Shown piece by piece: positions 49,743 to 59,700 of a stretch of DNA of 64,000 nt. Numbering within the stretch: position 1 is the first letter of the stretch; each line of letters starts with the position of its first letter. Source of the DNA: Candidatus Nitrosocaldaceae archaeon (lineage in GTDB: Archaea; Thermoproteota; Nitrososphaeria; Nitrososphaerales; Nitrosocaldaceae); contig BPGC01000001.1 in NCBI GenBank assembly GCA_026002835.1, forward strand, positions 248,001 through 312,000, given 5' to 3'. A program made the translations under genes and the position numbers. The notes beneath the pieces were generated by a model that saw nothing but the letters and a program-made list of their open reading frames with translations, was not told the origin of the DNA and ran no database searches.

Positions 49743-51410
49743 ATGCTAACTGCATTAGAGTTAAGTAACCTGATAGATAAGATCAATTCATTAATTGATG
49801 GTAAAGAGTATTATGTTTCTAAAATATATCCAATATTAGATGATACATTCTTATTTAAATTACATCATGCGTTTGAGAATGATATATTTCTTGTAGTATC
49901 TAGCATTGGTATATGGATAACAAGATATATGTTTAAAGACAGCAAACCGTCTTATTTCTTCTCTTCACTAAATAGATTAACTAGGTGTAAGTTATTAAAT
50001 ATAAAACAGTTCAATAATGATAGGATAGCAAGGTTCAAATTCCTTGATAAGGTAGATAATGAAGATGTTATATTCTATCTATTTGTAGAGTTATTTGGTA
50101 ATGGCAATATAATCTTATGCGATTCTAATATGAGAATAATTGCTACGTTAAAGAAGAATAGAAGGTTAAAGATAGGTGCAAAATATACAGTTGATATAGA
50201 TCATAGAATTGATCCTTTGAAGATAGAATATGAAGATCTATATCCATTACTAGATGCGGATGATATAGAAGAATGGTTTGTTAGTAATATAGCATTGCCT
50301 AATAGTATAATAAAGATGGTTATAGGAGATGCAAATTTAGATAAAGTTAGAGATAAGAGAGAATTGGATAGATTATATTCATCGTTAATAAAGGTAAGAG
50401 ATGAGTTTTTGAGAGGGAAGAGATCTCTTTTAGTTGATGATACTAATAATTATCTAGAGGCGATAGATAGAAAGTTTAGTAGTATAATAGTTGATAGATT
50501 AGAGAAAGAGGTTGATGATAGTAAAAGAGATGAGCTTATTAGGATAATAAATAGAAAAGAGGCTAAGAGATTAGAGCTTATTAGAAGAGCAAAAGAGATA
50601 AGAGGTTTAGCTGATAGGTTTGCTAGCAATAATATTAATGATGATGATATAAAACAAGTAATAGCTCTAGGGATAGATAACAAAGGTTCTGTTTACTCTA
50701 TTGCATCCAAGTTATATGATAGAGCAAAAGGTTTAGAACGAGGCATAAAGAAGATAGAAGAGTCTATCAAGAAGAGTAAAGATGAATTGGCTAAGATTAA
50801 AGAGACAACAATCAAGATTGATGAGAAGAGAGATAGAGAATGGTTTGAACGCTATAGATGGTTTATAACATCAGATAATCTATTAGCGGTAGGAGGTAGA
50901 GATGCATCTTCAAATGATGTATTGCTAAATAAATATGCTAAAAATGATGATCTAGTATTCCATGCAGATATCTATGGCTCACCATTCTTCATATTGAAAG
51001 AAGCAAAGGTTAAAAGCATAAATGAAGTAGCAATAGCTACTGCATCTTTCAGCAGAGCATGGAGAGAAGGGTTCAATTCACTTGATGTATTTTATGTGAA
51101 AAAAGAGCAACTAAAGAAGACTAATAAGAAAGGCGCTTATGTTGTTAGTGGCAAGAGAAATTACTTGAAGAATATAGAACTTAAATTGGGTATTGGAATT
51201 ATAAAATATGAAGGTAAGAAGTATCTAATATCTGCACCAGTTGATATATTTGATAAATGTATAGTTATAAAACCTGGTTATGATGATAGGTATAAAGCAG
51301 CCAAAGAGATAAGAGATAGGTTATCAGAACTAGATAAAGAGTTTATTGATAGCATAAGTATTGATGATATAATAAAGATATTGCCTAGTGGTAATCTAAG
51401 CATAATATAG
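49743..51410 (+). CDS. NFACT-family protein, Rqc2/NEMF homologue
   Basis: A 555-residue protein. The N-terminal NFACT-N domain spans about 1-190 (LTALELSNLIDKINSLIDGKEYYVSKIY), a long coiled coil follows (about 290-370, rich in K, E and R), and the NFACT-R domain starts at EWFERYRWFITSDNLLAVGGRDASSNDVLLNKY with DLVFHADIYGSPFFILK. These proteins bind stalled large ribosomal subunits and recruit tRNA for C-terminal tailing. The archaeal role is inferred from the family. Confidence 0.93.
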   Translation: MLTALELSNLIDKINSLIDGKEYYVSKIYPILDDTFLFKLHHAFENDIFLVVSSIGIWITRYMFKDSKPSYFFSSLNRLTRCKLLNIKQFNNDRIARFKFLDKVDNEDVIFYLFVELFGNGNIILCDSNMRIIATLKKNRRLKIGAKYTVDIDHRIDPLKIEYEDLYPLLDADDIEEWFVSNIALPNSIIKMVIGDANLDKVRDKRELDRLYSSLIKVRDEFLRGKRSLLVDDTNNYLEAIDRKFSSIIVDRLEKEVDDSKRDELIRIINRKEAKRLELIRRAKEIRGLADRFASNNINDDDIKQVIALGIDNKGSVYSIASKLYDRAKGLERGIKKIEESIKKSKDELAKIKETTIKIDEKRDREWFERYRWFITSDNLLAVGGRDASSNDVLLNKYAKNDDLVFHADIYGSPFFILKEAKVKSINEVAIATASFSRAWREGFNSLDVFYVKKEQLKKTNKKGAYVVSGKRNYLKNIELKLGIGIIKYEGKKYLISAPVDIFDKCIVIKPGYDDRYKAAKEIRDRLSELDKEFIDSISIDDIIKILPSGNLSII

Positions 51411-51446
51411 GAAGATTATTAAGAATGTATGATGAATATATAGTTG

Positions 51447-52019
51447 ATGATGGAGAGAGAACCAATGACAACTAGGCTATTGGTAAAAGATGTAATGAAT
51501 AGCCCTGCTGTTACTGCTAGAAAGGATGCTACAGTTCAAGAGATAGCAAATCTTATGAAAGAACATAAAGTAGGTTCTGTAGTTATAACAGATGAAGAAG
51601 GTAAGGCTATAGGCATGGTTAGTGATTGGGATATTGTAACAAAAGCTGCTGCTAGAGATGAGCAACCTAGTAAGATAAAGGTTGAAGAGATTATGGATAA
51701 ACTTGTTAGTATAGATAGCGATGAAAGTATAACAAACGCTGCTAAACTGTTTAGAAGACATGGAATCAAAAGGCTAGCAGTATTCTACAAAGGTGAATTG
51801 GTAGGAGTTATCTCTGCATCTGATGTTATAGCTGTAATGCCAGAGTTAGTTGATGTTATCTCAGAAAAATCTAGGATTATAAGAGGAGATATAGAGAGGA
51901 GTACAAGGTTAGTATCTGGATATTGCGATGAGTGTGAAGAATGGTCTGATTACTTGCAATATGTTGATGGTAAGTTTGTATGTGAAGATTGTAGAGAGGG
52001 TTTGCAGGTAAAAGGATGA
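51447..52019 (+). CDS. Paired CBS-domain protein with C-terminal zinc ribbon
   Basis: About 190 residues. Two CBS domains (VKDVMNSPAVTARKDATVQEIANLMKEHKVGSVVI; VEEIMDKLVSIDSDESITNAAKLFRRHGIKRLAV) bind adenosyl ligands in this family. The tail YCDECEEWSDYLQYVDGKFVCEDC is a zinc ribbon. It may sense energy state and bind nucleic acid or protein. It overlaps the Mut7-C gene by 4 bp (ATGA). The start may be 51447, 51450 or 51465. Confidence 0.85.
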   Translation: MMEREPMTTRLLVKDVMNSPAVTARKDATVQEIANLMKEHKVGSVVITDEEGKAIGMVSDWDIVTKAAARDEQPSKIKVEEIMDKLVSIDSDESITNAAKLFRRHGIKRLAVFYKGELVGVISASDVIAVMPELVDVISEKSRIIRGDIERSTRLVSGYCDECEEWSDYLQYVDGKFVCEDCREGLQVKG

Positions 52020-52489
52020 GGTTTGTAGTAGATTCTATGCTCGGAACGTTAGCTAGAAAGTTACGAATATTTGGTTTTGATTCTTTATACTATAATGATA
52101 TTGATGATGATAAACTATTATCCATTGTATTAAGCTCTGATAGAGTATTACTAACTTCTGATAAAGAGTTGTTTAAGAGAGTTATAAGCAAGAATGGAAG
52201 ATGCATACTTGTTAATAGTAATGATGAGGATAATCTTGTAAAGATATTATCTTACCTAGGCTTAAAGTTAAAGTTTGTCTTAGATCATTCTAGGTGTCCA
52301 TTATGTAATGAACCATTAAAGAGATATGATAAGATACATCTTAAAGAACTTATACCGAAGAAGGTTTACGATACAAATGATGAGTTTTATCTATGTTCTA
52401 GATGTAAGAAAGTATACTGGAAGGGAAGTCATATAAAGAGATTATTGGAATTAGAGAAGAGGGTGAATGAGAAGATTGTTAACTCTTAA
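52016..52489 (+). CDS. Mut7-C RNase domain protein
   Basis: A 157-residue protein: FVVDSMLGTLARKLRIFGFDSLYYNDIDDDKLLSIVLSSDRVLLTSDKELF is the PIN-like Mut7-C domain with its acidic residues, and the C-terminal half has two CxxC pairs (CPLCNEPL; CSRCKKVYWKGSH), a zinc ribbon. A probable RNase of unknown target. It overlaps the AMMECR1 gene by 23 bp. Confidence 0.88.
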   Translation: MRFVVDSMLGTLARKLRIFGFDSLYYNDIDDDKLLSIVLSSDRVLLTSDKELFKRVISKNGRCILVNSNDEDNLVKILSYLGLKLKFVLDHSRCPLCNEPLKRYDKIHLKELIPKKVYDTNDEFYLCSRCKKVYWKGSHIKRLLELEKRVNEKIVNS

Positions 52490-53078
52490 AGATGGTTATA
52501 AGTTAGTTAAAGCCGCTAGAACAGCTATAGAACAACATTTAGCAAATAAAGAGGTAAAGATAGATGAAGAGATAAAAAGATATTCTCAAAAGAGTGGAGT
52601 CTTTGTTACACTAAATAAAAAGGCTAGTAAGGAAGAGTTGAGAGGATGCATAGGCTATCCATTACCAACAAAACCTCTCTATCAAGCATTGATCGATGCT
52701 GCAATAAGCGCTACTAGAGATCCTAGATTTGAGCCAGTAAGGTTGGAAGAGATGGAAGAGATAACTATAGAGTTGAGCATCTTAACTGAACCAGAACTGA
52801 TCAAGGTTGATGATCCTAGAGAATATCCAAAGAAGATCAAGGTTGGAAGAGATGGATTGTTAATACATTGGAGATATGGCTCTGGTTTATTATTACCGCA
52901 AGTTGCAATAGAGTATAACTGGGATGAAGAAAGATTTCTATGTGAGACATGCATGAAGGCTGGAGCTATGCCAGATTGTTGGCTCTATGAAGATACCAAA
53001 GTATATAGATTCCAAGCAATAATATTCAAAGAAGTAGAACCTAGAGGAGAGGTTATAATATTAGATCATAGAGATTAA
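52467..53078 (+). CDS. AMMECR1-domain protein
   Basis: A 203-residue protein with the family signature ELRGCIGYP near residue 58, then QALIDAAISATRDPRFEPVRLEEMEEITIELSILTEPELI, HWRYGSGLLLPQVAIEYNWDEERFLCETCMKAG and a WLYEDTKVYRFQAIIF end. The family is universal in archaea, but its chemistry is not established. Conserved cysteine and arginine in LRGC suggest enzyme activity. Confidence 0.92.
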   Translation: MRRLLTLKDGYKLVKAARTAIEQHLANKEVKIDEEIKRYSQKSGVFVTLNKKASKEELRGCIGYPLPTKPLYQALIDAAISATRDPRFEPVRLEEMEEITIELSILTEPELIKVDDPREYPKKIKVGRDGLLIHWRYGSGLLLPQVAIEYNWDEERFLCETCMKAGAMPDCWLYEDTKVYRFQAIIFKEVEPRGEVIILDHRD

Positions 53079-53082
53079 GCAT

Positions 53083-54237
53083 ATGAAGAGGATCTATGTT
53101 GGAGTTTATGGAGTAGGTTTAGGACATGCTAGTAGGATGGTATACATCGCTGATAAGTTAGATAAGAATGATAAATTATTAAAGTTCTCATCGTTTGGAG
53201 ATGCAGTAGATTATATAAGATACCAAGGTTACTCATGTATCAATGTATCTCCAGTGGAACTTGGATGGAATCCAGAGCTGGGTTTCGCTGTCAAAGATAG
53301 TATAATGAGAATTCCTACAAACTTTATAAATTTTATAAATCAATGTGGGAAAGAGGCTAGTAGTATTGGAAAGTTTAGACCAGATCTGGTTATCTCTGAT
53401 ACTAGATTGTCATCACTAATAACAGCAAAAATGTATAACATTCCTACTTTAACGATATTAAATCAGATAAAATTACTACTCTCAAATGGTTTAAGAACGT
53501 TAAGTGTAACAAGATTATTTGAAGATATACTAGCAGAATTTTTAGGATTGTTCTGGAATAGATCTGATGATATATTTGTTCCAGATCTTCCTCCGCCTTA
53601 TACTATATCTGAGGATAATCTATGGAATATATCTACTATATCAAGAAGGTTAAAGTATATAGGATTTCTTGCTCCAAAACCCGTTATAGATCATGATAAG
53701 ATTAGCAATGTGAAAAACATACTTGATCTTGAGAAACCTATTATATTTGCTCATATAAGCGGTCCTAATAAAACAAAAATGCTAGTATTAAAGGATATTC
53801 TTAATACTCTTAAGGATAGAGATGATATAAACTTGATAATATCTGAAGGTAAACCTAATGGTAGCATAAATCCAAAAAGGATAAAGAATGGATGGTATTA
53901 TGAATGGTGCCCAGTTAGGGATGAGATATTTGCATTAAGTGATCTATTGATAGTTAGAGGAGGTCATTCTACGTTATCACAAGCAATACTTTATGGAAAG
54001 CCAGTAATAACTATACCAATAGAGAATCATGGAGAGCAGATAGGTAATGCTAGAAAGATCGATAAATTAGGATTAGGGATAATGATTAGACAAAATGAGA
54101 TTCATAAAAAGTTAAACGATTCTATTGATCTTATCTTACTTAATGAGAAGTATAAAGATAATATCTTAAAGGTTAAAGAACTAGCAGAGAGATTGGATGG
54201 AATAAAGACTATAATAGATAAGATTAATGAATACTGA
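53083..54237 (+). CDS. Family-28-like glycosyltransferase (MurG-type fold)
   Basis: A 384-residue GT-B protein. It starts IYVGVYGVGLGHASRMVYIADKL, the glycine-rich loop with GLGHASR as in MJ1255-type proteins. The C-terminal nucleotide-sugar part has IFAHISGPNKTK, a SDLLIVRGGHSTLSQAILYGKPVITIPIENHGEQIGNA stretch (the typical GGHST and the P-x-E-x-H-x-E-Q run). It probably glycosylates lipids or surface polymers. Its end abuts rps7. Confidence 0.85.
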   Translation: MKRIYVGVYGVGLGHASRMVYIADKLDKNDKLLKFSSFGDAVDYIRYQGYSCINVSPVELGWNPELGFAVKDSIMRIPTNFINFINQCGKEASSIGKFRPDLVISDTRLSSLITAKMYNIPTLTILNQIKLLLSNGLRTLSVTRLFEDILAEFLGLFWNRSDDIFVPDLPPPYTISEDNLWNISTISRRLKYIGFLAPKPVIDHDKISNVKNILDLEKPIIFAHISGPNKTKMLVLKDILNTLKDRDDINLIISEGKPNGSINPKRIKNGWYYEWCPVRDEIFALSDLLIVRGGHSTLSQAILYGKPVITIPIENHGEQIGNARKIDKLGLGIMIRQNEIHKKLNDSIDLILLNEKYKDNILKVKELAERLDGIKTIIDKINEY

Positions 54238-54831
54238 CTATCTAGATGCCATTGCTACCCTTTCTTGCTCATTCTTCTTCTTTATTGCAAAGCTGTTTAT
54301 ATCATTATTGGCTGCTAGAATTATCTCATCTGCTAACGCCTCTTCAATAGTTTTAGGATTGGCAAATGCTGCTTCTTTTGCACCATCGGTTATGAACCTT
54401 AATGCTAGATCTATCCTTCTTAATGGTGATACATCAACTGATACATGATACACAGCACCACCATATACAATCCTAGTTGTATCTTCATTAGGTGCTGCAT
54501 TCTCTATTGCTCTAACTAATACAGATATTGGATTCTCTCCAGTCTTTAGATGTATTATCTCAAATGTTGTCTTTACTATATTTATTGCTCTTGCTTTCTT
54601 ACCACCCATCCTTCCAGTATTCTTTGCCCATTTCTTACCAAAATGCATAGTCTTATTAACAAGCCTCTCAACTACGTTAACATTAACCTTACCAAACATC
54701 TTATGCTCATGCCTTCCGAAACTTGTAGGAACTAGCATAGGATTTAGTGCAATAACTCTCTTCAAACCTGGATCCTTTACCTCAACCTCTGAGTAATCCC
54801 ACTTGTCAAAGAGTAACAGTTTCTGACTCAT
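54238..54831 (-). CDS. rps7: 30S ribosomal protein S7
   Basis: A 197-residue S7 with VNVVERLVNKTMHFGKKWAKNTGRMGGKKARAINIVKTTFEIIHLKTGENPISVLVRAIENAAPNEDTTRIVYGGAVYHVSVDVSPLRRIDLALRFI, an unambiguous match. It organises the 3' domain of 16S rRNA. Last gene of the minus-strand RNA polymerase/ribosomal operon here; no EF-1A gene follows, unlike many archaea. Confidence 0.98.
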   Translation of the reverse strand: MSQKLLLFDKWDYSEVEVKDPGLKRVIALNPMLVPTSFGRHEHKMFGKVNVNVVERLVNKTMHFGKKWAKNTGRMGGKKARAINIVKTTFEIIHLKTGENPISVLVRAIENAAPNEDTTRIVYGGAVYHVSVDVSPLRRIDLALRFITDGAKEAAFANPKTIEEALADEIILAANNDINSFAIKKKNEQERVAMASR

Positions 54832-54862
54832 GCTCTTATCATCTCTCTATTCTCATTTATAC

Positions 54863-55303
54863 TTACCTTCTAGGCTTCTCTTTCTTACCCTTCAATAACT
54901 CTTTTAGTGATACACCATTTACTTTGAATACTTGGTACCTTACTCCTGGCAAGTCTCCCATTGCACCTCCCATAGTTGCTCCTAATCCTTCTATTACAAC
55001 CTCATCATGTTCATCTACATAATTCAAAGCACCATCTCTTGGTAAGAATGCTGTAACTACTTTACCATTCTTTATCAATTGCACCCTAACACATTTTCTA
55101 ACTGCAGAGTTTGGCTGCTTTGATTCCACTCCTACTTTCTCTAATACTATACCTCTAGCTTGTGGTGCTCCTTCTAATGGACTTGCCTTCTTATCTAGTT
55201 GTAAGATCCTTCTCTTATAATATTTGTCAGACCATCTAAGCTTATGCCTCTTCTTCTTCAATACACCTCCAGCGAATAATCCTAATGGTGATTTCCTTGC
55301 CAT
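54863..55303 (-). CDS. rps12: 30S ribosomal protein S12
   Basis: A 146-residue S12 (archaeal/eukaryotic S23 type): [94 protein letters not shown]. It contains the decoding-loop PNSA motif. Overlaps nusA by one base. Confidence 0.98.
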   Translation of the reverse strand: MARKSPLGLFAGGVLKKKRHKLRWSDKYYKRRILQLDKKASPLEGAPQARGIVLEKVGVESKQPNSAVRKCVRVQLIKNGKVVTAFLPRDGALNYVDEHDEVVIEGLGATMGGAMGDLPGVRYQVFKVNGVSLKELLKGKKEKPRR

Positions 55304-55764
55304 TACTCTTCACTCCTTATCTGTTCTGGACTTACTATTAGCACATTTGATATATCAAAGTATCTCCTTGCTAACATCCTAGCTCTTTCAGCATTCCTAC
55401 CTTCCCTTCCAACTACTATACCTTTTTTACTAGGCTCTACTACAACTACTGCAACCTTATTACCGCTAGCAGTCTCGTTTATCTTGACGTCTTGTATATA
55501 GTGTGAGCCTAGAGCATTCTTTATGAACTCTGCTGGATCTTCTGAGTACTCTACTAGCTCTACCTTCTTGCCCATAACACTCTGTAAAGTCTTTATAGTT
55601 GAACCACTCTTGCCTATAGCTAAGCCCATCTGGCCTTTCTCTACTACAAAGATCAATCTATCCATCTTCTCATCTATTATACAATCCCTTGCAGTTGCAC
55701 TACTCACGTTCTGGAATAGTGATATCATCTGCAACTCGTCTGATGTAAGTTTTATCTCAGTCAT
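55303..55764 (-). CDS. nusA: NusA-like transcription factor (KH domains only)
   Basis: A 153-residue archaeal NusA lacking the bacterial N-terminal and S1 domains. Two KH domains are visible, [37 protein letters not shown] and the second around [33 protein letters not shown] with its GxxG loops. It binds RNA during transcription elongation or termination. Standard position just before rps12. Confidence 0.95.
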   Translation of the reverse strand: MTEIKLTSDELQMISLFQNVSSATARDCIIDEKMDRLIFVVEKGQMGLAIGKSGSTIKTLQSVMGKKVELVEYSEDPAEFIKNALGSHYIQDVKINETASGNKVAVVVVEPSKKGIVVGREGRNAERARMLARRYFDISNVLIVSPEQIRSEE

Positions 55765-55811
55765 ATTCTCTACCGATATCTAAAACCAGCTGTTAAAGGC
55801 TCATTTAAATC

Positions 55812-56213
55812 TTACATTATCCTTCTCATAAATATAAGCATGAGTATTATTGGTAGTGCTAGGAATAATAGCATTATTGGCACTATAAACAATGGATCTG
55901 AAGACTTGATGAATATGAATGGGAATATATAGATGAATCCATCTCCATCATTCATATTATCATCTAAAGCTGGTATTTGGGCATCTTGCATAGATGCAAA
56001 TACTACTAATGCGAATCCTATAATTATAGATATGATTCCTCCAGCAAATAAGGTTGGATTTGCTATACTACTTAACCTAGGCAAACCTACGTAAGTATAA
56101 TTTGTTCTACATCTTTTACATATACCATCATCATCGGTGCATACGGAGCATGCATTATTGCCACATATTATGCATCTCTCATCTGTAAACCCATTACATA
56201 TATGGCATCTCAT
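55812..56213 (-). CDS. Zinc-finger membrane protein, function unknown
   Basis: A 133-residue protein. The N-terminus has a double zinc-binding cysteine cluster (RCHICNGFTDERCIICGNNACSVCTDDDGICKRC) of B-box/RING-like spacing; two membrane helices follow (about 55-75 and 106-130), with an acidic loop between. No named family. It lies inside the RNA polymerase operon between the DUF131 gene and nusA, overlapping DUF131 by 4 bp. Confidence 0.65.
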   Translation of the reverse strand: MRCHICNGFTDERCIICGNNACSVCTDDDGICKRCRTNYTYVGLPRLSSIANPTLFAGGIISIIIGFALVVFASMQDAQIPALDDNMNDGDGFIYIFPFIFIKSSDPLFIVPIMLLFLALPIILMLIFMRRIM

Positions 56214-56413
56214 CTTAACATCAATAATATAATTATGACAATCAGTATTATAGGTATTACGAATAGATATGGTTTATTCCCGCTAACAATTATTGGTATT
56301 GGACCTATCATTATTATTCCAGTTGCATTACCTCTTCTCTTAAGAGATATAGTAACTAGGAACATACCTATCATTATCAACAAAATTCCTAAAAATGCTA
56401 CGCCTAGATCCAT
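56210..56413 (-). CDS. DUF131/TIGR00304 small membrane protein
   Basis: A 67-residue protein with two helices separated by the family hallmark GIIMIGPIPIIVSGN. The family is archaeal and of unknown function. It is the second small membrane protein gene inserted between rpl30e and nusA. Confidence 0.8.
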   Translation of the reverse strand: MDLGVAFLGILLIMIGMFLVTISLKRRGNATGIIMIGPIPIIVSGNKPYLFVIPIILIVIIILLMLR

Positions 56414-56427
56414 GATAAATAATTATC

Positions 56428-56736
56428 TTAATTATTATTAATCTCTTTTAGTAACATTTGTAAATCGTTATCATCTATATCTGTCAATGCTAATATAGAT
56501 ACTCTGAATGGTTTGTTACATAATCTCCCAAGTTCTAATGAAGTATTGTTTGAATTATATATTGGTATAGACCTATCTTTACATATAGATTCTGCCTTTT
56601 CTTTAATCTTTGGCTCCAATGTATCTGCATATATTACTATTTTAGCTTTTTCTATATTTTTTAATACTTCTTTGCTTCCTATTAGATAATTATGTGAATT
56701 CTTAAGAATCTTGCTTAGACTCTTCACTATCTCCAA
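56428..56736 (-). CDS. rpl30e: 50S ribosomal protein L30e
   Basis: A 102-residue protein with the L30e/L7Ae fold: LSKILKNSHNYLIGSKEVLKNIEKAKIVIYADTLEP, IPIYNSNNTSLELGRLCNKPFRVSILALTD. It starts at TTG (56736) inside the 3' end of rpoA, a 35-bp overlap; a GTG three codons in is a possible alternative. The overlap and order (rpoA then L30e) match other archaea. Confidence 0.93.
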   Translation of the reverse strand: MEIVKSLSKILKNSHNYLIGSKEVLKNIEKAKIVIYADTLEPKIKEKAESICKDRSIPIYNSNNTSLELGRLCNKPFRVSILALTDIDDNDLQMLLKEINNN

Positions 56737-59700
56737 CCTCCATATACAATTCTACCATGCCAGTTCCAACTGGTATAGTAGAGCCAACTATAACATTCTC
56801 AGTAACGCCTTTCAGCATCTCTACCTCGCCTTTAACTGCTGCTTGAGCTAGAGTAGGTACAGTTATCTCAAATGCTGCTCTGGCCAATACACTAGATTTA
56901 GTTCCTGCTATACCATGTCTTCCTATCTGCTGTAAAACACCTCTAGATGTCATAACATCTGCTACTAGCATTATATGCCTAATATCTACTTCTAAACCTT
57001 GTTCCTCTAATGTATTGGTTATCTCTCTAACTAATGCAGTTCTAGCTGCTTCTATACCTAACACATTTGCTATCTCATAGATATTATTTGTTATAGTTCT
57101 GCTAGTATCAACCTCTTCAATAGCCATAACCTTTGCAAGATTAGAGCCAGAGGTTTGTATCATCCATTCATCCCCTTGTTTGATAACAGTCACACGTTCT
57201 ATGCTTGGAATGCCTTTTATCCTAGTATTAAGTATCTTATCTCTAATACCAGATAGTAGAATGCTATCATCGCTAGGTGCTTTAACTATTATTGTATTGC
57301 TATCTTCAAGTTCAACTTCCAACTTCTTCTTTGAAGATTTAAGAGTATCAAATACATCATCTATGCTACAACCATGCTCGTTTAACCTTTTATCACTTAT
57401 TATAAACCTTATATTATTCTCAAAGTCTATCTCTACCTTCTCAACTAAATCATTAAACTTTGTATAAAGTATGCTCTTTGCTATCTCTGCTACTTTATCT
57501 CTATCCTTAGCATATTCTGGTTTAAGATATATATCCATAGTTGGAGTAGCTGGGATCTTTCTAGCATCTACTAACTCTATCAGCCTAGGCAGTCCTAGTG
57601 TTACATTCCTCTCCTTTATACCAGCAAAGTGGAATGTTCTTAATGTCATCTGAGTTCCTGGTTCACCAATGGACTGTGCAGTTACTATTCCCATAGCCTC
57701 TCCTGGTTCGGTTTGTGCTTTAGCAAACAATTCTACAGTTCTAATACATACCTTCTCTACACCATCTTTACTCAATGGATTCTTCAGTAACTCTTCTTCT
57801 AAGATTGAAGATACTCTAGGATTAAGTTTATCTGAGTATTTTGCTACTAACTCTTTTATCTCATTCTCACTAGCCTTATCTCCCTCATCTACTACTGCTT
57901 GAGAAGCAATTAATCTCTCAATATTTACCGCTTCTCCATGATCACTCTTTGAAGGATCTATACTATCCTCTCCAAACTCAAATTGTATTATATTACCATG
58001 AGGATCTCTAACAGTTTGATCATACTCTATCCTTATATGCTCTAAAGCATTAATCAGCCTTCTCTGCATATAACCGCTCTGCTGAGTCCTTACAGCTGTA
58101 TCTACTAATCCTTCTCTACCAGCCATAGCATGGAAGAAGAATTCTAATGGATTTAAGCCATCTCTATAATTAGATTTAACGAAACCTCTAGCATCTGGAT
58201 TTATATCACCAGGTTTGAAATGAGTTAATGCTCTTCCATGATAACCCTTGTTTATCCTCTTACCTCTAATAGCTTGTTGCCCTAAAGCTCCAGCCATCTG
58301 ACCTATGTTAAGAGTTGAACCTCTAGCACCAGTAGATGCCATTATAACACCTGGATTGTTATCTGGGAGAGATCTATCTGCAGTCCTTCCAGCTCTATCT
58401 CTAGCCTTCGATAACTCTGAGATTATGTATAACTCTAAAGCCTCTTCTGGAGATAAGGCTCTTGTTAGTTGTAATGTACCCTCTTTATACTGTCTGATCA
58501 ATTCATAAACTTTATTATAAGCATCATTTATTATCTCCATTATCTTCTTCTTTGCTTCTTCTGGTATAACTAGATCATCGTAACCATAACTAAAGCCATA
58601 ATGGGTTACAAATGTTCGTAATATCTTAAATATAGAGTTTAAGAATCTTCTAGCTTCATCAGTTCCATAATCTTTTACTATTCTATGTAATACACTATCT
58701 GGTTCTTCTGCTCCTATTGATGCTTTATCTATAACACCACTTATCAGTTCTCCATTCTTTATAACTACATCCATCTTACCTTTCTTAGTACTTTTAGCCC
58801 ATTTTGATGTTAGAGTGTAATTGAAATCTTTTTGTAAGAATAAGGAGAATAACTGTTTGCCAGAGTAATACTCTTTTCCATCTTCTATCTTGATGGGTTT
58901 AGGCATCTCTCCTTTATATCCTCCTGCAGTCAATAGATTCTGGAACTCATCTTTGGTTAGTAATGTATCATCTTTGGTTAGTAGATAAGCAGCTGTTATA
59001 AAGTCTCTAATACCTCCAATTATAGGACCTCCATACCTAGGAGATATTATCTGATCATGAACCCTCATAAGCAATATAGCCTCTGCTCTAGCCTCTTGAC
59101 TCTGAGGAACGTGCAGATTCATCTCGTCTCCATCAAAATCGGCATTATATGGAGGGCATACCGAAGGATGAAGCCTAAACGTTCTATAAGGTAATACCTT
59201 TACAAAATGACCCATGATCGATATTCTATGCAACGATGGCTGTCTATTGAATATAACAATATCACCATCATCTAGATGCCTCTCAACAATATACCCAGGA
59301 GCTAAACTATCTGCTATAGCTTGTCTATCTGCGACATAATCTAATCTTATCTTTATACCATCTAACCTTACTACGTAATTTGCGCCAGGATGTTTATTAG
59401 GTCCATTGATTATTAATTTTTTCAACCTTTCCATATTCCATGAGGATGCTATCTCTGGAACTGTTAATTTCTTTGCAACATCTATTGGCACTCCTACTTC
59501 AGATATATCCAAACTAGGATCTGGTGATATTACAGTTCTAGCAGCAAAGTCTACCCTCTTTCCAGATAAACTTCCTCTAAACCTTCCTTCCTTTCCTTTA
59601 AGCCTTTGAGTTAATGTCTTTAATGGTCTACCAGATCTATGATGAGCTTGAGGTATTCCTGAAACCTCGTTATCGAAATAAGTTGTAACGTGATATTGTA

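Noticed and set aside
50028..50060. GGTTCAAATTCC resembling a tRNA T arm
   Set aside because: It lies within the conserved NFACT gene and no tRNA cloverleaf can be built around it.
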